NCBI GenBank assembly: GCA_035295665.1
Contig: DATGIQ010000611.1
Coordinates: 1-18,281 of the forward strand
Reading direction: 5' to 3'
Source of the DNA: DATGIQ01 sp035295665
GTDB lineage: Bacteria; Planctomycetota; Planctomycetia; Gemmatales; Gemmataceae
DNA length: 18,281 nt
The position numbers and the translations under genes were made by a program. Positions within the stretch are counted from its first letter, which is position 1; every line of letters starts with the position of its first letter. The notes beneath the pieces are model-generated. The model had not been told where the DNA came from and did no database searches. It saw nothing but the letters and a program-made list of their open reading frames with translations. Of this stretch, positions 1 to 7,162 are shown piece by piece.

Positions 1-134
1 GTGAATGTGGTGTTGGCGTTCTTACCCAGCGTGGTAATGGCGCCGATGCAGACCACGATGATCAGGGCCAGCATGACCGCGTATTCGACAGCCGTCGGGC
101 CGTCTTCACGCTTCAAAAACTCGACCACGAAATT
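1..134. repeat. 134-bp direct repeat, copy A (pilin copy 1)
   Basis: Bases 1-134 match 254-387 without a difference by eye. The repeat covers the helix-coding part of the pilin and stops within the leader codons. It may extend left beyond the window. Confidence 0.9.
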
Positions 135-149
135 GCTAAGCTTCTGCAT
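1..149 (-). CDS. Flp-type pilin, copy 1 (3' end cut by window edge)
   Basis: The gene encodes a small type IVb (Flp/Tad) pilin subunit. It starts at the ATG complementary to 147-149, with a GGAGA ribosome site about 7 nt upstream, and runs off the window after about 49 codons. The visible protein has a short basic leader (MQKLSNFVVEFLKRED), then the Flp prepilin-peptidase motif G|PTAVEY with Glu at +5 and Tyr at +6, then a single hydrophobic helix (VMLALIIVVCIGAITTLG) and the start of a polar tail. Such subunits are cleaved by a TadV/CpaA-type peptidase and assembled into adhesive fibres at the inner membrane. The visible sequence after the first few codons is identical at DNA level to copy 2, so this is a recent duplicate or gene-converted copy. 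No tad assembly genes are in view. Confidence 0.9.
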   Translation of the reverse strand, partial: MQKLSNFVVEFLKREDGPTAVEYAVMLALIIVVCIGAITTLGKNANTTF

Positions 150-219
150 GGTTCATCTCCAAAAAGTGTGAACAGTGATGGTGGATCCAAAAACAAACAA
201 ACGCTTCCGTTACAGCCAA

Positions 220-402
220 TCACGAGGAGGAGCTGATCGCCGTGCCGACCGAGGTGAATGTGGTGTTGGCGTTCTTACCCAGCGTGGTAATGGCGCCGAT
301 GCAGACCACGATGATCAGGGCCAGCATGACCGCGTATTCGACAGCCGTCGGGCCGTCTTCACGCTTCAAAAACTCGACCACGAAATTACGAAGATTGCTC
401 AT
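220..402 (-). CDS. Flp-type pilin, copy 2
   Basis: A complete Flp pilin of 60 residues. Two in-frame ATGs lie 6 nt apart (408 and 402). The AGGAG site abuts the first but sits about 7 nt before the second, so the start MSNLRNF at 402 is preferred. Leader residues 1-16 end in Gly at the canonical G|PTAVEY cleavage site, followed by one membrane-spanning/polymerisation helix and a tail ending in four serines. The mature form would be about 43 residues. It lies 70 nt upstream of copy 1 on the same strand and shares 134 bp of perfect identity with it. The family role is pilus fibre subunit of the Tad secretion/adhesion system; the Tad context lies outside the window. Confidence 0.92.
   Translation of the reverse strand: MSNLRNFVVEFLKREDGPTAVEYAVMLALIIVVCIGAITTLGKNANTTFTSVGTAISSSS
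254..387. repeat. 134-bp direct repeat, copy B (pilin copy 2)
   Basis: This is the second copy of the perfect repeat, offset by 253 bp from the first. Identity ends at the junction with the leader codons, where the two N-termini (QKLSN versus SNLRN) diverge. Confidence 0.9.
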
Positions 403-542
403 CGTCATTCTCCTTTAGCTCCTCGCACCCGAGCAGTAACTCGCAAGGCTCCTTTAGGGACGGGAGCGCTGCCATCGCGCTCAGTGGGCCTACAGAAGGA
501 AGGGAGATGATGCCAGTGTCGCTAGGGAGGGGTGAACACTGC

Positions 543-560
543 GCCCTGTTCAAGCAGGGC
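543..560 (-). other. Stem-loop downstream of pilin copy 3
   Basis: GCCCTG and CAGGGC form a perfect 6-bp stem with a 6-nt loop, 76 nt past the stop codon of pilin copy 3. No T-tract follows on the minus strand, so it is a weak or factor-assisted terminator or an RNA-processing structure at best. It lies in the 233-nt gap between pilins 3 and 2. Confidence 0.3.
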
Positions 561-635
561 CTGGACTGCCGGGAGCAGAATCGGCAGGCGCGCGCCTGAC
601 CGAACGCTGGAAGACACAAGGGGTGTCGCGATGGC

Positions 636-830
636 TCAAGAGCTCGAGCTACCGGACACGGCGGTGTTGAGGGCCACGTTGCTGAACGTCTTGTTCGCGT
701 TGCCCCCCATGGTCGTGATGGCACCGATGCACACCACAATGATCAGGGCTAGCATCACCGCGTACTCGACCGCTGTGGGGCCGTCTTCCGCGGTCAGGAA
801 GCTCAGGAGACGCCTGCGCCAGTTCTTCAT
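636..830 (-). CDS. Flp-type pilin, copy 3 (diverged paralogue)
   Basis: A third Flp pilin of 64 residues, first in the transcription order of the visible trio. An AAGGGAA ribosome site sits just upstream of the ATG at 830. The leader (MKNWRRRLLSFLTAED) differs from that of copies 1 and 2. The region from GPTAVEY through the helix to AITT is identical in protein but differs at many third codon positions, which shows older divergence under purifying selection. The tail (NTAVSGSSSS) is longer and again serine-rich. The cleavage motif is intact (Gly -1, Glu +5, Tyr +6). It may encode a major or minor pilin; the sequence cannot tell which. Confidence 0.92.
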   Translation of the reverse strand: MKNWRRRLLSFLTAEDGPTAVEYAVMLALIIVVCIGAITTMGGNANKTFSNVALNTAVSGSSSS

Positions 831-1464
831 TGTTGTTCCCTTTCTCGGTTCCGATGCAGCTCATACGAGCCACAAAGCGCCAACCTCCTCATGGCCTGAA
901 CCGAAAGGGGCTGTGTTCCGAGCAAGACGGGATTACGTCGGGGCAGGAACCGCTCAGCCCATTCATCCTTTCGGCAACCTGGCGGCCTCGCGCACAAACT
1001 CGAGGCCCATGGTTTTGCGTCGCCGCCTCACGACGGCTTTGCTCATTCGAGGATGAAGAGGTTTCCTCTGTGGATGGACCTACGCAGCAAAGTAGGTTGT
1101 TCTCTTCGCCGCGTGCATCGCTCAACCGTGTTGAAAAAAACCTAGGACGCAGCCGGGAGACAGTCAAATTTTGGCACGCGCTTTTGGAACACTCCGATTG
1201 GATTGGTGCTCGCGTTCGGGTGGCGTTGCTGCCCTTTTCCTAATCATCCCATGCACTTGCACAGGTCCGCCAAACCGGGACGTGGCCCGACGGCGGGAGT
1301 GCGTTGCGAGCCCGGCATAAAATCTGATCTCTCCCGTACAACCGGTCGATACCTTTTCGGGGGTGTGGCAGGAGAAAGCAGCCGACGTCCCTGCGCGGGC
1401 AAGCACGGAGCCCCTCCTTGCCTCCACCGTTTTCTCGTTTGCCTATCTTGTCAAGGGTGATGGC
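831..1464. other. Non-coding divergent region between pilins and efflux gene
   Basis: This 634-nt gap separates genes facing away from each other and should hold promoters for both. Open frames here lack ribosome sites and family-like composition. A perfect 6-bp inverted repeat (ACCTAC, 1078-1083; GTAGGT, 1092-1097, 8-nt loop) could be an operator or hairpin. A run of seven A at about 1134-1140 is the only low-complexity stretch. No convincing -35/-10 pair was found on either strand. Confidence 0.5.
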
Positions 1465-2847
1465 ATGGCCCGAAGCTACCGCAGCACCGGACCGCGACAC
1501 GCATGGATCGCCGGCGGCCTGTGTTTTCTTGTCAGCGCAAATTCACTCCAGGCCCAGACGGATCCACCCCCGACGCCGCCACCGCTTTCGGGACAACAAG
1601 CCAATGACGGCCCGGTTTCGGACGGAAGCGAAGGGGTGCCCGAATCGTTCACTCGGGCCGCAGCCATCGATTGGGCCTTGCGCAATAATCCGGATCTGGC
1701 CGCGTTTCGGCAACAACATGGGATTGCGATGGCCGCGGTAATTATCGCCAAGACGTATCCCTTTAACCCGGTCTGGACGAACAAGCTCTTTGCCGTCAAC
1801 GGTCCAGAATCGGCCGGCATCACGAATCGTTTGGCCATGGAGCAACGCATTTCGATCGATGTCGAAGTCCGGCACCAGCGCCGCTATCGCCGCCAAGCCG
1901 CTTGTGCCGCGCTGTCCCGCACCGATTGGGAAATTCTGAACCAGGAATTACTGCTGGCCATGCGCGTGATTCGGGCCTTTGATAACGCCCTTTACCAAAG
2001 GGATAAGCTCCAGCTTGCCGAAGAGAGCCTTCGTCTCCAGCAGAGTGCGGCCGAGCAAGTGGACAAACTCGTCAAGGGCGGGATTTTGCGTGGTCCTGAC
2101 AACGCGATCCTGGCCCGGAGCGAAGTCGACACCTTCAGCATTGCGGTGAACACGGCCCGATCTGTGCAAGCGCGGGCCGAATCTGATCTGCGGGCCGCCC
2201 TCGGATTGCGGAACGAGGCCATTCATGTTGCGGGCGCGTTATCTCCCACGCCGACCGTGGACGATGCGCAAAATCTCGTACAGGAAGCCCTGGATCGCCG
2301 ACCCGATCTCCAAGCGCGCCAAGCGGCCCTGCATGAGGCCGAAGGCCGGTTACGCCTGGCGATCGCCGATCGCTTCGGTAATCCCAACATCGGTCCGGAT
2401 TACGAATACAACGAGACGCGGGCCAATTTCCTGGGCATGCAGATGACCGTGCCGTTGCCGGTCTTTAATAAGCACCGGGGTGAAATCCTCCAGCGGGAGG
2501 CGGAGCGCAATCGAGCGGCCCTGGATCTACGGAGCACCGAAACGCTCATTCAGCAACAGGTGTACGCGGCCCTGAGCAGGTTGAACACAGCCCGTGCAAC
2601 CGTGGAGATGTACCAGACTCGTGTTCTGCCTCACCTCGAAGAGTCGGTCAAGGATATGGAGCGTTTGTTCCTGGAGGGGGGAGGCGATCTGTTGAGGGTC
2701 ATCAATCTCCGCGCTAAGCTGCTGCAAGCGCGCGGCGGCCAGCTCGATGCCCTTTACGAATTGCGCCAGGGCTACAACGACCTGGCCGCGGCCGTCGCGG
2801 ACCCGACGCTGACCCTTGATGCCGCCGCCGGTGGACCAGCGCCGTGA
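1465..2847 (+). CDS. Outer-membrane efflux protein (TolC/CzcC family)
   Basis: A 460-residue outer-membrane factor, the exit duct of tripartite efflux or type I secretion systems. The start MARSYRS is chosen because an AAGGG site lies about 8 nt upstream and it opens a clear signal peptide: basic N-terminus, hydrophobic core WIAGGLCFLVS and a probable cleavage after SLQA (residue 30). Upstream in-frame codons lack these signs. A Pro-rich linker (about 34-40) precedes two OEP repeats (about 62-250 and 275-450) rich in Ala, Gln, Glu and Arg heptads, typical of the alpha-barrel coiled coils (e.g. LQLAEESLRLQQSAAEQ and the RAALDLRSTETLIQQQ region). No lipobox Cys follows the signal. No RND pump or membrane-fusion gene adjoins it, so the substrate is unknown. 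Its 3' end is 12 bp from the convergent lipoprotein gene. Confidence 0.88.
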   Translation: MARSYRSTGPRHAWIAGGLCFLVSANSLQAQTDPPPTPPPLSGQQANDGPVSDGSEGVPESFTRAAAIDWALRNNPDLAAFRQQHGIAMAAVIIAKTYPFNPVWTNKLFAVNGPESAGITNRLAMEQRISIDVEVRHQRRYRRQAACAALSRTDWEILNQELLLAMRVIRAFDNALYQRDKLQLAEESLRLQQSAAEQVDKLVKGGILRGPDNAILARSEVDTFSIAVNTARSVQARAESDLRAALGLRNEAIHVAGALSPTPTVDDAQNLVQEALDRRPDLQARQAALHEAEGRLRLAIADRFGNPNIGPDYEYNETRANFLGMQMTVPLPVFNKHRGEILQREAERNRAALDLRSTETLIQQQVYAALSRLNTARATVEMYQTRVLPHLEESVKDMERLFLEGGGDLLRVINLRAKLLQARGGQLDALYELRQGYNDLAAAVADPTLTLDAAAGGPAP

Positions 2848-2859
2848 GGATCCGCGCGC

Positions 2860-3561
2860 TCATCGCATGGGTCTCGGAGCGCTGAGCAATTGCTTGGCAA
2901 ACGTATTGTTTTGAGCCGCGGATTGAAGGAGCGGAGCAGCAGCATCGAGGTCTGCGGCTGTGTAACCAGCTTTCACCAGGTAAGCCCGAGCAAGGGATTG
3001 GGCATCAGGAGGCGAAGCGGCGCTGGCTGCGCGCTGCCGGCGTTCCTTGTCATATTTGGCTAACTCGGCCCGATGCAGTTGATCGGCCGGACCAAAAGCC
3101 CCGGCGTTGTCGCTGCCAATGCGCACCTCCATGGGTGGCTCATATTCAGGGGCTCGCGCCTGCGGGCCGGCAAAGGCTTCCCGTTCGGAGATCATTTTTC
3201 CCAGTTCCAGGGCCAGCACGGCGGCCAGCTGGCCATCGCTGGAACACTGATTCACGAGGCCTTCGGTGATATCCACTTCGGCAATGCCCTGGTGAAACAC
3301 CTCGGCTTGCGGAGTGCCGATGGTGCGGAAAAGCGGCTGGATTCCCAGCTGGGAATTCGCGGCCAGAATTTTTCGACCCACGCCATCGACGCGTGCCGCC
3401 GCCTGTAGCGATGCCGGAGCCAACGTTGCCTGCCCCACTGGCGCGAATGGTGCGCTGCCAAAGGGATTGGACGGAACCAACGGCGTAGTCGTCTGCGTGG
3501 TAACACAGCCGTGCAGACAAATAAACCAGGCGGGCAAAAGGAGCGAGCGAAAACGCAACAT
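2860..3561 (-). CDS. Lipoprotein with degenerate M48 (Ste24-like) peptidase fold
   Basis: A 233-residue predicted lipoprotein. The start at 3561 is chosen because it gives a type II signal peptide (MLRFRSLLLPAWFICLHGC, lipobox Cys19) with a GAGG site 7 nt upstream; the frame stays open further upstream without such signals. Residues 55-128 follow the M48 layout: a helix like VGRKILAANSQLGI, a strand-turn like AEVFHQGIAEVDITEGLV, then the helix DGQLAAVLALELGKMISE. In active members that helix reads VLAHEIGH; here the HEXXH positions are Leu118-Glu-Leu-Gly-Lys122, so both zinc histidines are gone. The later EAD-type third-ligand segment reads DAQSLARAYLVKAGY (about 186-200). It is inferred to be non-catalytic, perhaps a scaffold or chaperone-like periplasmic protein. 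The M48 assignment is by pattern only and should be checked by structure prediction. Confidence 0.75.
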   Translation of the reverse strand: MLRFRSLLLPAWFICLHGCVTTQTTTPLVPSNPFGSAPFAPVGQATLAPASLQAAARVDGVGRKILAANSQLGIQPLFRTIGTPQAEVFHQGIAEVDITEGLVNQCSSDGQLAAVLALELGKMISEREAFAGPQARAPEYEPPMEVRIGSDNAGAFGPADQLHRAELAKYDKERRQRAASAASPPDAQSLARAYLVKAGYTAADLDAAAPLLQSAAQNNTFAKQLLSAPRPMR

Positions 3562-3639
3562 GGCGCGGCCTCGGCCAGGGAGTTCGGGATCATCCCCGCT
3601 ACCACCGACAAAGGAAGGGGACGTTACTTCCGGGGCCCG

Positions 3640-3653
3640 CATCTGTCCAGATG
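3640..3653. other. 14-bp inverted repeat in divergent intergenic region
   Basis: CATCTG-TC-CAGATG lies between the divergent lipoprotein and pgi genes and is followed by ACTTTTT on the plus strand. Its position suits an operator for either gene. As a hairpin it would have a 5-bp stem and 4-nt loop. No clear -35/-10 pair could be assigned nearby. Confidence 0.25.
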
Positions 3654-3769
3654 ACTTTTTGGCGACCGATGGGGAAGTCTGGAGGAAATAGGTTCGGCGG
3701 CTGGTTCCTGAGCGGGTAATTCGGTAGAAAAAATGACCGGGACCATCAACCGCATTGGGGGAGACCACC

Positions 3770-5410
3770 ATGAGCGTCGCACCGCTAACTCAGCGTCCCG
3801 CCTGGACAGCCTTGGAGGCCCACTATCAGAGAATTCGGCCGCTGCATCTGCGCGCGCTTTTCGACGACGACGCCAAGCGCGGAGAGCGTATGACGGTGGA
3901 GGCAGTCGGCATCTACCTGGACTACTCCAAAAACCGAGTCACCGACGAAACCCTCCGGCTCCTCCTCCAATTGGCTCAGGAATCGGATCTGCACAGCCGC
4001 ATCGACGCCATGTTCCGAGGCGACAAGATCAATGTGACCGAAAAGCGGTCTGTCTTGCATATCGCCCTTCGTGCACCGAAGAACTCAAAGATCGTAGTGG
4101 ACGGCGAGGATGTGGTGCCGAGGGTTCACCAAGTGCTCGACCGGATGGCCGAGTTCTGCAATCGGGTACGCAGCGGCGCCTGGAAGGGACACACCGGCAA
4201 GCGCATCCGCAATATCGTAAACATCGGCATCGGAGGCTCGGACCTCGGTCCCGTCATGGCTTACGAGGCCCTCGAGCATTACACGGACCGCAGTCTCCCT
4301 TGTCGTTTTGTTTCCAACATCGATGGCACCGATCTCGTTGAAGCCACCCTCGACCTCGACCCGGCGGAGACGCTCTTCATCGTCTCGTCCAAGACCTTCA
4401 CCACACTCGAGACGATGACCAATGCGCAGAGCGCTCGTGCCTGGCTGGTGAAAGGTTTGGGAGGGGATGAAAAGTCGGTCGCGAAGCATTTCGTGGCGGT
4501 TTCGACCAATGCGGCCGAAGTGAAGAAATTCGGCATCGATACGGCCAACATGTCCGAGTTCTGGGACTGGGTAGGCGGCCGTTATTCCATGGACTCGGCC
4601 ATCGGTCTGTCGACGATGCTGGCCATTGGTCCGGACCATTTCCGAGCGTTGCTGGCCGGCTTTCACGACATGGACGAGCACTTTCGGACTGCTCCTTTCG
4701 AGCGCAACCTCCCAGTTCTCATGGGCCTGCTCACGGTCTGGTATAACAACTTTTTTGGCGCTCAGACCGTTGCCGTCCTTCCGTACGAGCAATATTTGAA
4801 GCGGTTCCCCGCCTACCTTCAACAGCTGACAATGGAGAGCAACGGCAAACACGTCACGCTCGAGGGTACGGAAGTGACTTATCAAACCGGGCCGATTTAC
4901 TGGGGCGAGCCGGGCACGAATGGCCAGCACTCGTTCTACCAGCTGATCCACCAGGGGACGAAGCTGATTCCGTGCGATTTTCTAGCATTTGCCCGGTCGC
5001 TCAATCCGCTCGGCCGTCATCATGATTTGCTCTTGGCAAATGTTTTCGCCCAGGCGGAGGCGCTGGCCTTCGGCAAGACGCCGCCGGAAGTCCAAGCCGA
5101 GAATACGCCATCCTGGCTTGTGCCGCATCGCACTTTCGAAGGCAATCGACCGTCCAATATGATCCTATTGGAGCGGCTCACTCCGGCGGCACTGGGAAAG
5201 CTGGTTGCGCTCTACGAGCATAGTGTGTTTACACAAGGAGTGATCTGGCAAATTGATTCCTTTGATCAGTGGGGAGTCGAGCTGGGCAAAGTGCTTGCCC
5301 AACGGATCATTCCGGAGCTCGAGAGCCGTGAGGAGCCGCGGCTTGGACACGACAGTTCGACCAATACACTGATTCGGCGTTACCGCAAGTCAAAGACTAC
5401 AATGGGCTGA
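3770..5410 (+). CDS. pgi: Glucose-6-phosphate isomerase
   Basis: A cytoplasmic enzyme of 546 residues, close to the usual bacterial length, interconverting glucose-6-phosphate and fructose-6-phosphate (EC 5.3.1.9). The ATG at 3770 is preferred over an in-frame TTG 15 nt earlier because a GGGGGA site lies about 8 nt before it. Family landmarks are all present: GGSDLG (about 155-160), the phosphate-binding SSKTFTT (206-212), signature 1 around WVGGRYS, ESNGK (catalytic base Glu356), GEPGTNGQH (His387) and signature 2 DQWGVELGK (Lys507). These match the E. coli active-site Glu, His and Lys. It is first in a probable unit with the FAD oxidoreductase (50-nt gap). It could feed glycolysis, gluconeogenesis or the oxidative pentose/Entner-Doudoroff routes. 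Confidence 0.97.
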   Translation: MSVAPLTQRPAWTALEAHYQRIRPLHLRALFDDDAKRGERMTVEAVGIYLDYSKNRVTDETLRLLLQLAQESDLHSRIDAMFRGDKINVTEKRSVLHIALRAPKNSKIVVDGEDVVPRVHQVLDRMAEFCNRVRSGAWKGHTGKRIRNIVNIGIGGSDLGPVMAYEALEHYTDRSLPCRFVSNIDGTDLVEATLDLDPAETLFIVSSKTFTTLETMTNAQSARAWLVKGLGGDEKSVAKHFVAVSTNAAEVKKFGIDTANMSEFWDWVGGRYSMDSAIGLSTMLAIGPDHFRALLAGFHDMDEHFRTAPFERNLPVLMGLLTVWYNNFFGAQTVAVLPYEQYLKRFPAYLQQLTMESNGKHVTLEGTEVTYQTGPIYWGEPGTNGQHSFYQLIHQGTKLIPCDFLAFARSLNPLGRHHDLLLANVFAQAEALAFGKTPPEVQAENTPSWLVPHRTFEGNRPSNMILLERLTPAALGKLVALYEHSVFTQGVIWQIDSFDQWGVELGKVLAQRIIPELESREEPRLGHDSSTNTLIRRYRKSKTTMG

Positions 5411-5416
5411 GGATAT

Positions 5417-5433
5417 CCGTTTCCGTTAAACGG
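5417..5433 (+). other. Stem-loop in the pgi/oxidoreductase gap
   Basis: CCGTTT and AAACGG form a perfect 6-bp stem around a 5-nt loop, starting 6 nt after the pgi stop codon. No T-run follows, so it may be an attenuating or mRNA-stabilising hairpin rather than a true terminator. Confidence 0.35.
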
Positions 5434-5460
5434 CACCGAAACAGCAAAGAGATGCCCCAT

Positions 5461-6849
5461 ATGGCGCAACAACTCATCATCGGTGGCGGCCCGGCGGCCA
5501 TCAACGCCGTGGAAACGATCCGGGACTGCGATCGGGGAACAAACCCCATCACCCTGGTGAGCGATGAGCCAGCGTACTCGCGGATGGTGCTGCCGTACTA
5601 CCTCGCCGGCCAAATTCCCGAAGAGCAAGTTTACATTGCCGATGACGCCTATCTCGATTCCCTCAAAGTGGACCGGCGATTTGGGCGATCTGTCCAACGC
5701 GTGGACGCGCAAGCCAAGCTGGTCACGTTGGATGATGGCCAACAGATCGCTTTTGATAACCTGCTCATTGCCACGGGCTCTTCGCCGACGATTCCGCCCA
5801 TCCCCGGTGCAGATTTGCCAGGCGTCTTTCCGTTATGGACATTGGCCCAGACGCGGTCGGTCCTACAGACGGCAGCCGGCAAATCCAAACTGGATGTCGT
5901 CTTCATCGGTGCCGGATTCATCGGGTTCATCGTTCTCAACGCCATGTACAAGCGTGGCTGGGACCTCCACCTTGTCGAAATCGCGGACCATGTGTTGCCG
6001 CGCATGCTCGATTCCGAAAGCGCCATGCTCGTGGAACAGTGGCTCCGACAAAAGGGAATTGGCCTCCACCTGGGCACAACCGTTCGAGGCATCGCCGACA
6101 AGAACGGACGAAAGCGGGTGAGCCTGTCCAAGGGACCGTCGATTGACGCCGACCTCGTCATCGTCGCCACTGGGATTCGGCCGAACGTAGAATTCCTACG
6201 CGGTGCCGGCATCAACATCGCTCAGGGAATTCTTGTCGATAATCGCATGCAGACCAATTGGCCCTTCGTTTATGCGGCCGGCGACGTGGCGGAGGGTCCC
6301 GACCTCCTGGGCGACATACCGGTCATCCACGCCATTCAACCGACTGCCGTCGATCATGGGCGCATCGCCGGGGCCAACATGGCGGGACAAGAAGTTCGCT
6401 ATGCAGGAAGTTTGTTGATGAATATCCTGGATGCGTGCGGACTTCAGTGCGCCAGTTTCGGCCGCTGGAGCGAGACGGGAGCAGAAAACGTGACGATCTG
6501 CAATCCCGATCGTCCCGTTTATCGAAAGCTCCTCTGGACCGACGACCAGATCACCGGTGCAGTTTTCGTGGGACCGGCGAATGATCTGGGCATGCTCAAT
6601 GATGTCGGCATGGTGAAAGGCATCATTCAGACGCGCACAGCCCTGGCCGCCTGGAAAGAATTCTTGCGTGAAAATCCGTTTGACATCCGCCGTCCGTTTG
6701 TCGCTGCCAAAGTGGGCCAGAAGTTGGCCGAATCGACCTTGCTGGGCCGGCCGTCACGGTCGCGGCAATATCGCTTCCGCGGCCGGCAACCCGGCCCTCA
6801 GATAACTCAGCCACAGGCACATCAGGACTTTCTCGGAACGAAGGGGTAG
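5461..6849 (+). CDS. FAD-dependent pyridine nucleotide-disulfide-type oxidoreductase
   Basis: A 462-residue two-dinucleotide-fold flavoprotein of the NADH:rubredoxin reductase/NirB-type group. The ATG at 5461 (MAQQLIIGGG) is preferred over one 9 nt earlier because the AAAGAG site abuts the earlier codon. The first Rossmann motif GGGPAA (about residues 8-13) binds FAD, and the second, VFIGAGFIG (about 147-155), should bind NAD(P)H. ATGIRPN (237-243) and AAGDVAE (272-278) are the standard later motifs. No redox-active CxxxxC pair is seen after the first fold, so it is not a thiol-disulfide reductase. The C-terminal 30 residues are basic and low in hydrophobics. It is followed 12 nt later by a MoaD/ThiS-like gene. 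This arrangement resembles the FAD subunit plus MoaD-like protein of tungsten aldehyde oxidoreductase (Aor) operons; the electron partner is not in this window. Confidence 0.85.
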   Translation: MAQQLIIGGGPAAINAVETIRDCDRGTNPITLVSDEPAYSRMVLPYYLAGQIPEEQVYIADDAYLDSLKVDRRFGRSVQRVDAQAKLVTLDDGQQIAFDNLLIATGSSPTIPPIPGADLPGVFPLWTLAQTRSVLQTAAGKSKLDVVFIGAGFIGFIVLNAMYKRGWDLHLVEIADHVLPRMLDSESAMLVEQWLRQKGIGLHLGTTVRGIADKNGRKRVSLSKGPSIDADLVIVATGIRPNVEFLRGAGINIAQGILVDNRMQTNWPFVYAAGDVAEGPDLLGDIPVIHAIQPTAVDHGRIAGANMAGQEVRYAGSLLMNILDACGLQCASFGRWSETGAENVTICNPDRPVYRKLLWTDDQITGAVFVGPANDLGMLNDVGMVKGIIQTRTALAAWKEFLRENPFDIRRPFVAAKVGQKLAESTLLGRPSRSRQYRFRGRQPGPQITQPQAHQDFLGTKG

Positions 6850-6861
6850 GAAGTCGGCCAT

Positions 6862-7104
6862 ATGCAAGTCCGCGTCAAGCTCATGGCCACGCTCCGCAGC
6901 AAGCTTCCGCAGGGCTCAACGGGCGGGATGGCGATCCTACCACTCCAACCAGGCACCTCCGTCGCTGCCCTGGTCGATCAGCTCAGCATCCCCGCGGCGC
7001 ACATTCATTTGGTTACCATCAACGGCGAGATGGAACCCGATCGCCAGCGCGTCTTGGCAGATGGCGATGAGCTGGTGATTTTTCCTCCCGTTGCCGGAGG
7101 ATGA
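6862..7104 (+). CDS. MoaD/ThiS family sulfur-carrier protein
   Basis: An 80-residue beta-grasp protein ending in the diagnostic Gly-Gly (FPPVAGG), the tail that is adenylated and thiocarboxylated by an E1-like enzyme (MoeB/ThiF). The N-terminal strand VRVKLMATLRSKLP and the segment ADGDELVIFPPVAGG are typical of MoaD. An AGGAAG site overlapping the upstream stop region lies 8 nt before the ATG. It is the last gene of the plus-strand unit and is convergent with the phosphatase gene 58 nt away. No MoaE, MoeB or other cofactor gene is nearby. It may deliver sulfur for molybdopterin/tungstopterin or another thio-compound; pairing with the flavoprotein favours a role in a metal-pterin oxidoreductase system. 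Confidence 0.85.
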   Translation: MQVRVKLMATLRSKLPQGSTGGMAILPLQPGTSVAALVDQLSIPAAHIHLVTINGEMEPDRQRVLADGDELVIFPPVAGG

Positions 7105-7162
7105 ACCGGCCTGTGGCGAATCCCAGGCTCCGTTCCGTCGGATGGAGCAACAGATCACTGGC

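Noticed and set aside
1172..1190. Sigma-54-like TGGCAC near the pilin/efflux divergent region
   Set aside because: The downstream element is TTTTGG rather than TTGC at the required spacing, so the -12 GC is absent.
4085..4951. Long open frame antisense to pgi
   Set aside because: It lies wholly inside a gene with all pgi motifs; the open antisense frame is a by-product of high GC and codon bias.
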